Part shown: positions 60,899 through 64,000 of the stretch, piece by piece | Layout: every line of letters starts with the position of its first letter | Position numbering within the stretch: position 1 is the first letter of the stretch | DNA from: Candidatus Eisenbacteria bacterium | GTDB taxonomy: Bacteria; Eisenbacteria; RBG-16-71-46; CAIMUX01; JAHJDP01 | DNA length: 64,000 bases | NCBI GenBank assembly: GCA_018831195.1 | Contig: JAHJDP010000023.1 | Span: 62,001-126,000, forward strand | Direction of reading: 5' to 3' | Notes under the pieces: generated by a model | What the model saw: only the letters and a program-made list of their open reading frames with translations | Databases searched by the model: none | Told to the model about the DNA's origin: nothing | Made by a program: the position numbers and the translations under genes

Positions 60899-63800
60899 TT
60901 AGTGAACAATCGCCATCTGGCGGATCTGTGTAAATCCCGGCGCCTGCATCCGTAGGAAGTAGATCCCCGAACCCGCCGCATGGCCGGCATTGGTTCTACC
61001 GTCCCAATTCAGCTGATGTTCGCCTGGATCCACAGCCCCATGAATCAATGTACGGATCAATCGGCCGGAAATGTCATAGACACTGAGATCCATGACGGTT
61101 TGCGCCGGAACAGCATACCGGATCTGAGCCTTGCCGTTTGACGGGTTAGGACTAATATCACCCATGCGGAACGACAGTCGGATCGGCGCCTCGCCGACAT
61201 CACTCGAAGATTCGGTGACGGTCAAGACGATATTATCGATCAAGGCCTCAACCAGCGAACCGGAGCCCTCATCAGAGGCTACAAACCGAATCTGAACAGC
61301 ATCCGACAATGTGATGAAGCTTCCCAGATCGAAGGACCGGGCGGCCCAATCGTCAATACTCGTCATCGTGTGCTCGAGATCGACCCAATCGGTGCCGTTC
61401 GCCGTCACCTGCACATCCCAGTAATCCTGGTTGGGATTGTTGCCGAGATCATTCGTGTACCAGACCACGTACTCGAACGTCGCGGCGGCGACATGCGCCA
61501 GGTCAAAGACCGGTGTGAGCAGAGTCGTTTTGCCGCCGTCGACATCCGCTTCCCCGGCCGCGCCACCGACGGAACCATTGCCGGTGACGAAGCAGATCGT
61601 TCCCGGATTGGAGTAATCGTCTTCGGGCTGCGCCGTGTTGCCATTATAAACCGTACCGATGGGATCGGCTTGGATCCAAAGACCGGCCGATGCGTCGTCA
61701 TCCGCGGCGCCGAGCGTCCATCCCATATCCATTTCACATTGATCGGAGAAGCCGCCGACATTAACGGGGACGTTGAAGGTGCCATAATAGCCATAGTCGG
61801 CCTGGACGGCGCAGAAGGCGTTCTGAACCGTTGGAATTGGACATCCCGGCAGGACCCTCAGCTCGAGAGGCGTCAGCTCGGCTTGACCTTCAGCGGGAAT
61901 ATTTGTACACGTTGCCGCGCCGCCGAGGGCCTCGATATACGGATTGATACCGGTGAGATTCACCGAGATGTCGCTCGCATCGGCATGCCCCTCGTTATAG
62001 AGGGTCAGCGTCACGGCAAACCCCTCACCCGGCGTGATCCAGCCCGATCCATTCCCCAGCGGCGGGTCGTCATTGACGACCTGCGCGAGATAGCGGATCA
62101 TCGGCGCCATCACATTGATGTTAACCGCGCGCTCCCAATCACCCTCGTTCGAATGAACCATCAGCGTGAAATTGATGGAATGTTCATCGGGGGTATTTCC
62201 GGCAAGTGAGATCTGATACGGAGTGCTGTTTTCAGAGGTCCCGCCGGCCGGCACATCACCGAAGCTCTGGCTTCCCACGATAATATCGGCGTAATGATCC
62301 GTGGTGGTGAGCTCGCCCGTGACGTCGGTCGCATTCTCGACACCGGAGTTCCGTAGAGTGATCGTCAGATCGATCGTTTCGCCGGCGTCGCAGATGTGGT
62401 CGCCGTCGCCGCCCCCCGTGTCATCAATATTCATCCCGTCACAAATGACGAACGGACCGGAAGGAGGCAGCACTTCCACATCTTCGATGACGGGAATCTT
62501 GTTGCTCGCGGTGACGGTTAGGGTCAAGGTCATCGGCTCACCCGGCACCGGGTCCAATGAAATCGTCGCCATGCCCGAGCCGTCGGTGATCGCCGCGCCG
62601 TAGAGAACGCCGCCGGCATAGAGAGCGCAGGTCGCGCCCGCCACGCCCGGAACCGTCACGGCGTACTGGTCGAGCCCGATCATCATCGCGCCGTCATGAG
62701 ATGCGGTCATCACCTCGGGCGTCTTGGTCCGGACCAGTACGGACGGATCGCCAAAGATCGTCCAGGTCAGGAACATATCCCCACCGTCGCTGGCGCCATA
62801 GACGTCCATCATCTCGCAGGAGCCGTTAAAGCAGATGCCGCCCATCCGGAACATCTCATTATTAACGAGAAGATCGATGGCCGCGTCCTGGCCCCGCATC
62901 GGCGGGTTCCATGACTGATTGATCGTCGACATATATGTGGCGATGGCGCCGGTCGGCGTTCCGCCGTTGGTCGCGCGCATCCAGGCTTCAGCAAAACAGG
63001 TCATGCCGGCAAAATCACCGTTGACACAGGCAACGCTAATGATAAAGGGAAGCATCCAATTATTGGTCAAGGCATTGACATGCGTGTTTGAAAAACCGGT
63101 CGATGACCAGGACGTTTCGGATCCATGACCGGTATAGTTGATGATGCTCCGGCCTTCATTGAGAGCGGCCGAAACCTGCGCGGCCGACCCTGTCGGATCG
63201 TAAATTTGATCAACATGGGAATATCCGTAATTTAGAAGTTTCCCGCGAATGACATCCATGTGCTGATTGTCATACTCGCCGTTATCTCCAGGACCCTGGT
63301 CGGAAGCGATACCTGTTCCTTTGTGATACCAATCGGCTCCGGCCATCGGTGTCTGCTCATACGCGATGGTGCGATCCACCTGGGTCTGAGCCTGTGCCGC
63401 TGTCTCAGCGGAGAAACGCCCGATGAAAATCTCGGGATAGCGGTCGCCTCCCGCCAGCAATGAATAGGTCGGATCCGATTCCCCGCCGGCGGCCGAGGGT
63501 GACGCAATTTGAGGTCCATCCCCTACCAGCAGAACATACCCCAGATCACTCCCCGGAGCGTCATAGAGATTCTGAATATAGTTGCGGATCGCCGTGTAAG
63601 TATTTCCGATAGTGGAAACATCAATGATCGTTGTCGCGATCCCCTGCTGATTCTTCCAATCGACAAAAGGCTGCATGGTCGCATGGAAGGCATCGTAGGT
63701 AATGATCAGCATCGACCCCATTTCCTGCACCGGCGTATAACGATCCCAACCATAGTTGAGGAAGTGGTGCTGATAGATCTCGGCAAAACCGCTGATCACT

Positions 63801-64000
63801 ACATCCGGCGGCGCGTCGCGATCGATGGAGTTTGTGAGATCGATCCCATCGGCGACCAGCTCAATGGTCAAGTGATGAGCGACACGCAGGGTGCCGGCGG
63901 ATCCGTTCAGCTGGAACGGCATCGCCCGGACCACCATCCCTCTATAATCGCGCAGAATGTATGGATCATCGGATCCTGCCGGCGATTCCGGATATAACTG
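60899..64000 (-). CDS. Gingipain-like C25 cysteine protease with FlgD-like C-terminal module (5' end outside window)
   Basis: The frame stays open from 63937 to the window edge at 64000 with residues of the propeptide type (YPESPAGSDDPYILRDYRGM), so the start lies beyond the window; at least 1033 residues are present. The C25 catalytic domain includes TYDAFHATMQPFVDWKNQQG, VLLVGDGPQIASPS, IFIGRFSAETAAQAQTQVDR, the active His in INYTGHGSETSW (codon 63127-63125) and the active Cys in ISVACVNGDF (codon 63028-63026). Ig/CARDB-like beta domains follow, then a concanavalin-like segment (VWYTNDLGNNPNQDYWDVQV) and the FlgD-like tag (VYDISGRLIRTLI, NWDGRTNAGHAAGSGIYFL). It is expected to be secreted and proteolytic, in contrast to the degenerate copy at 10174-15618. 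Confidence 0.9.
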   Translation of the reverse strand, partial: QLYPESPAGSDDPYILRDYRGMVVRAMPFQLNGSAGTLRVAHHLTIELVADGIDLTNSIDRDAPPDVVISGFAEIYQHHFLNYGWDRYTPVQEMGSMLIITYDAFHATMQPFVDWKNQQGIATTIIDVSTIGNTYTAIRNYIQNLYDAPGSDLGYVLLVGDGPQIASPSAAGGESDPTYSLLAGGDRYPEIFIGRFSAETAAQAQTQVDRTIAYEQTPMAGADWYHKGTGIASDQGPGDNGEYDNQHMDVIRGKLLNYGYSHVDQIYDPTGSAAQVSAALNEGRSIINYTGHGSETSWSSTGFSNTHVNALTNNWMLPFIISVACVNGDFAGMTCFAEAWMRATNGGTPTGAIATYMSTINQSWNPPMRGQDAAIDLLVNNEMFRMGGICFNGSCEMMDVYGASDGGDMFLTWTIFGDPSVLVRTKTPEVMTASHDGAMMIGLDQYAVTVPGVAGATCALYAGGVLYGAAITDGSGMATISLDPVPGEPMTLTLTVTASNKIPVIEDVEVLPPSGPFVICDGMNIDDTGGGDGDHICDAGETIDLTITLRNSGVENATDVTGELTTTDHYADIIVGSQSFGDVPAGGTSENSTPYQISLAGNTPDEHSINFTLMVHSNEGDWERAVNINVMAPMIRYLAQVVNDDPPLGNGSGWITPGEGFAVTLTLYNEGHADASDISVNLTGINPYIEALGGAATCTNIPAEGQAELTPLELRVLPGCPIPTVQNAFCAVQADYGYYGTFNVPVNVGGFSDQCEMDMGWTLGAADDDASAGLWIQADPIGTVYNGNTAQPEDDYSNPGTICFVTGNGSVGGAAGEADVDGGKTTLLTPVFDLAHVAAATFEYVVWYTNDLGNNPNQDYWDVQVTANGTDWVDLEHTMTSIDDWAARSFDLGSFITLSDAVQIRFVASDEGSGSLVEALIDNIVLTVTESSSDVGEAPIRLSFRMGDISPNPSNGKAQIRYAVPAQTVMDLSVYDISGRLIRTLIHGAVDPGEHQLNWDGRTNAGHAAGSGIYFLRMQAPGFTQIRQMAIVH

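Noticed and set aside
61370-62209. 279-residue open frame on +
   Set aside because: Antisense to the intact gingipain-like gene.
1-64000. tRNA genes, rRNA genes, CRISPR arrays, complete insertion sequences
   Set aside because: No cloverleaf-like segments, regularly spaced repeats or transposase genes were seen by eye; a proper scan was not possible.

Overview
The window is a GC-rich bacterial chromosome segment with about 38 protein genes, no rRNA or tRNA that I can see, and no CRISPR array. Seven large secreted proteins end in the same roughly 85-residue FlgD-like Ig module (an NP start, a YDxxGRxVR centre, WDGR, then GxYFxxL). That module, with gingipain-type C25 peptidases, NHL/BNR/beta-helix surface proteins and a strict GGAGG Shine-Dalgarno habit, points to an uncultured FCB-like lineage of the Candidatus Eisenbacteria/Latescibacteria/Zixibacteria type. 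That assignment is inference from gene content, not a phylogeny. AOR, KorAB and a ferredoxin indicate a ferredoxin-based metabolism.

Layout. 1-7.5 kb: a surface cluster on + (Fn3-cohesin lipoprotein, giant NHL/dockerin/cohesin protein, outer-membrane barrel-like protein, small Ig-like lipoprotein). 7.7-10.1 kb, minus: ftcD and a Nudix hydrolase. 10.2-17.4 kb: a gingipain-like protein that seems to have lost its catalytic cysteine, and a BNR-repeat protein. 17.4-25 kb: HAD hydrolase, RsbU/SpoIIE-type phosphatase, haem-binding c-type protein, mfd. 24.9-27.5 kb: OsmC, Smr and a secreted metalloprotease with overlapping ends. 27.5-34.2 kb, minus: moxR-DUF58-BatA-like, hutH, MarC. 34.5-37.6 kb: korAB. 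37.6-43.5 kb: a TIR-NB-ARC-TPR gene with a downstream TPR gene, divergent from a SLOG-4TM (SLATT-like) gene. 43.6-46 kb: glycosyltransferase and aminotransferase. 46.3-48.9 kb: ferredoxin-AOR-MoaD operon. 48.9-54.1 kb: a 5.16-kb segment bounded by 120-bp direct repeats of the moaD 3' end, carrying two secreted proteins and followed by a scrap of a second AOR-moaD. 54.1-64 kb: asnS, an EamA transporter, a GHMP kinase, an OmpA-like lipoprotein, a two-repeat surface protein and an intact gingipain-like protease that runs off the window end.

The best candidate for an undescribed system is the divergent pair at 38.9-43.5 kb. A STAND-type TIR protein (predicted NAD-consuming signal producer) faces a protein that fuses a nucleotide-sensing SLOG domain to membrane helices. 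This has the logic of Thoeris (TIR signal read by a SLOG domain), but with an NLR-like sensor and a membrane effector instead of SIR2. The second notable structure is the repeat-bounded island, whose edge keeps eight codons of a diverged AOR gene that differ only at synonymous positions.

Starts were re-chosen from Shine-Dalgarno sites and signal peptides, so several genes are shorter than the longest open frame. All functional calls are from reading motifs by eye; no database search was possible.
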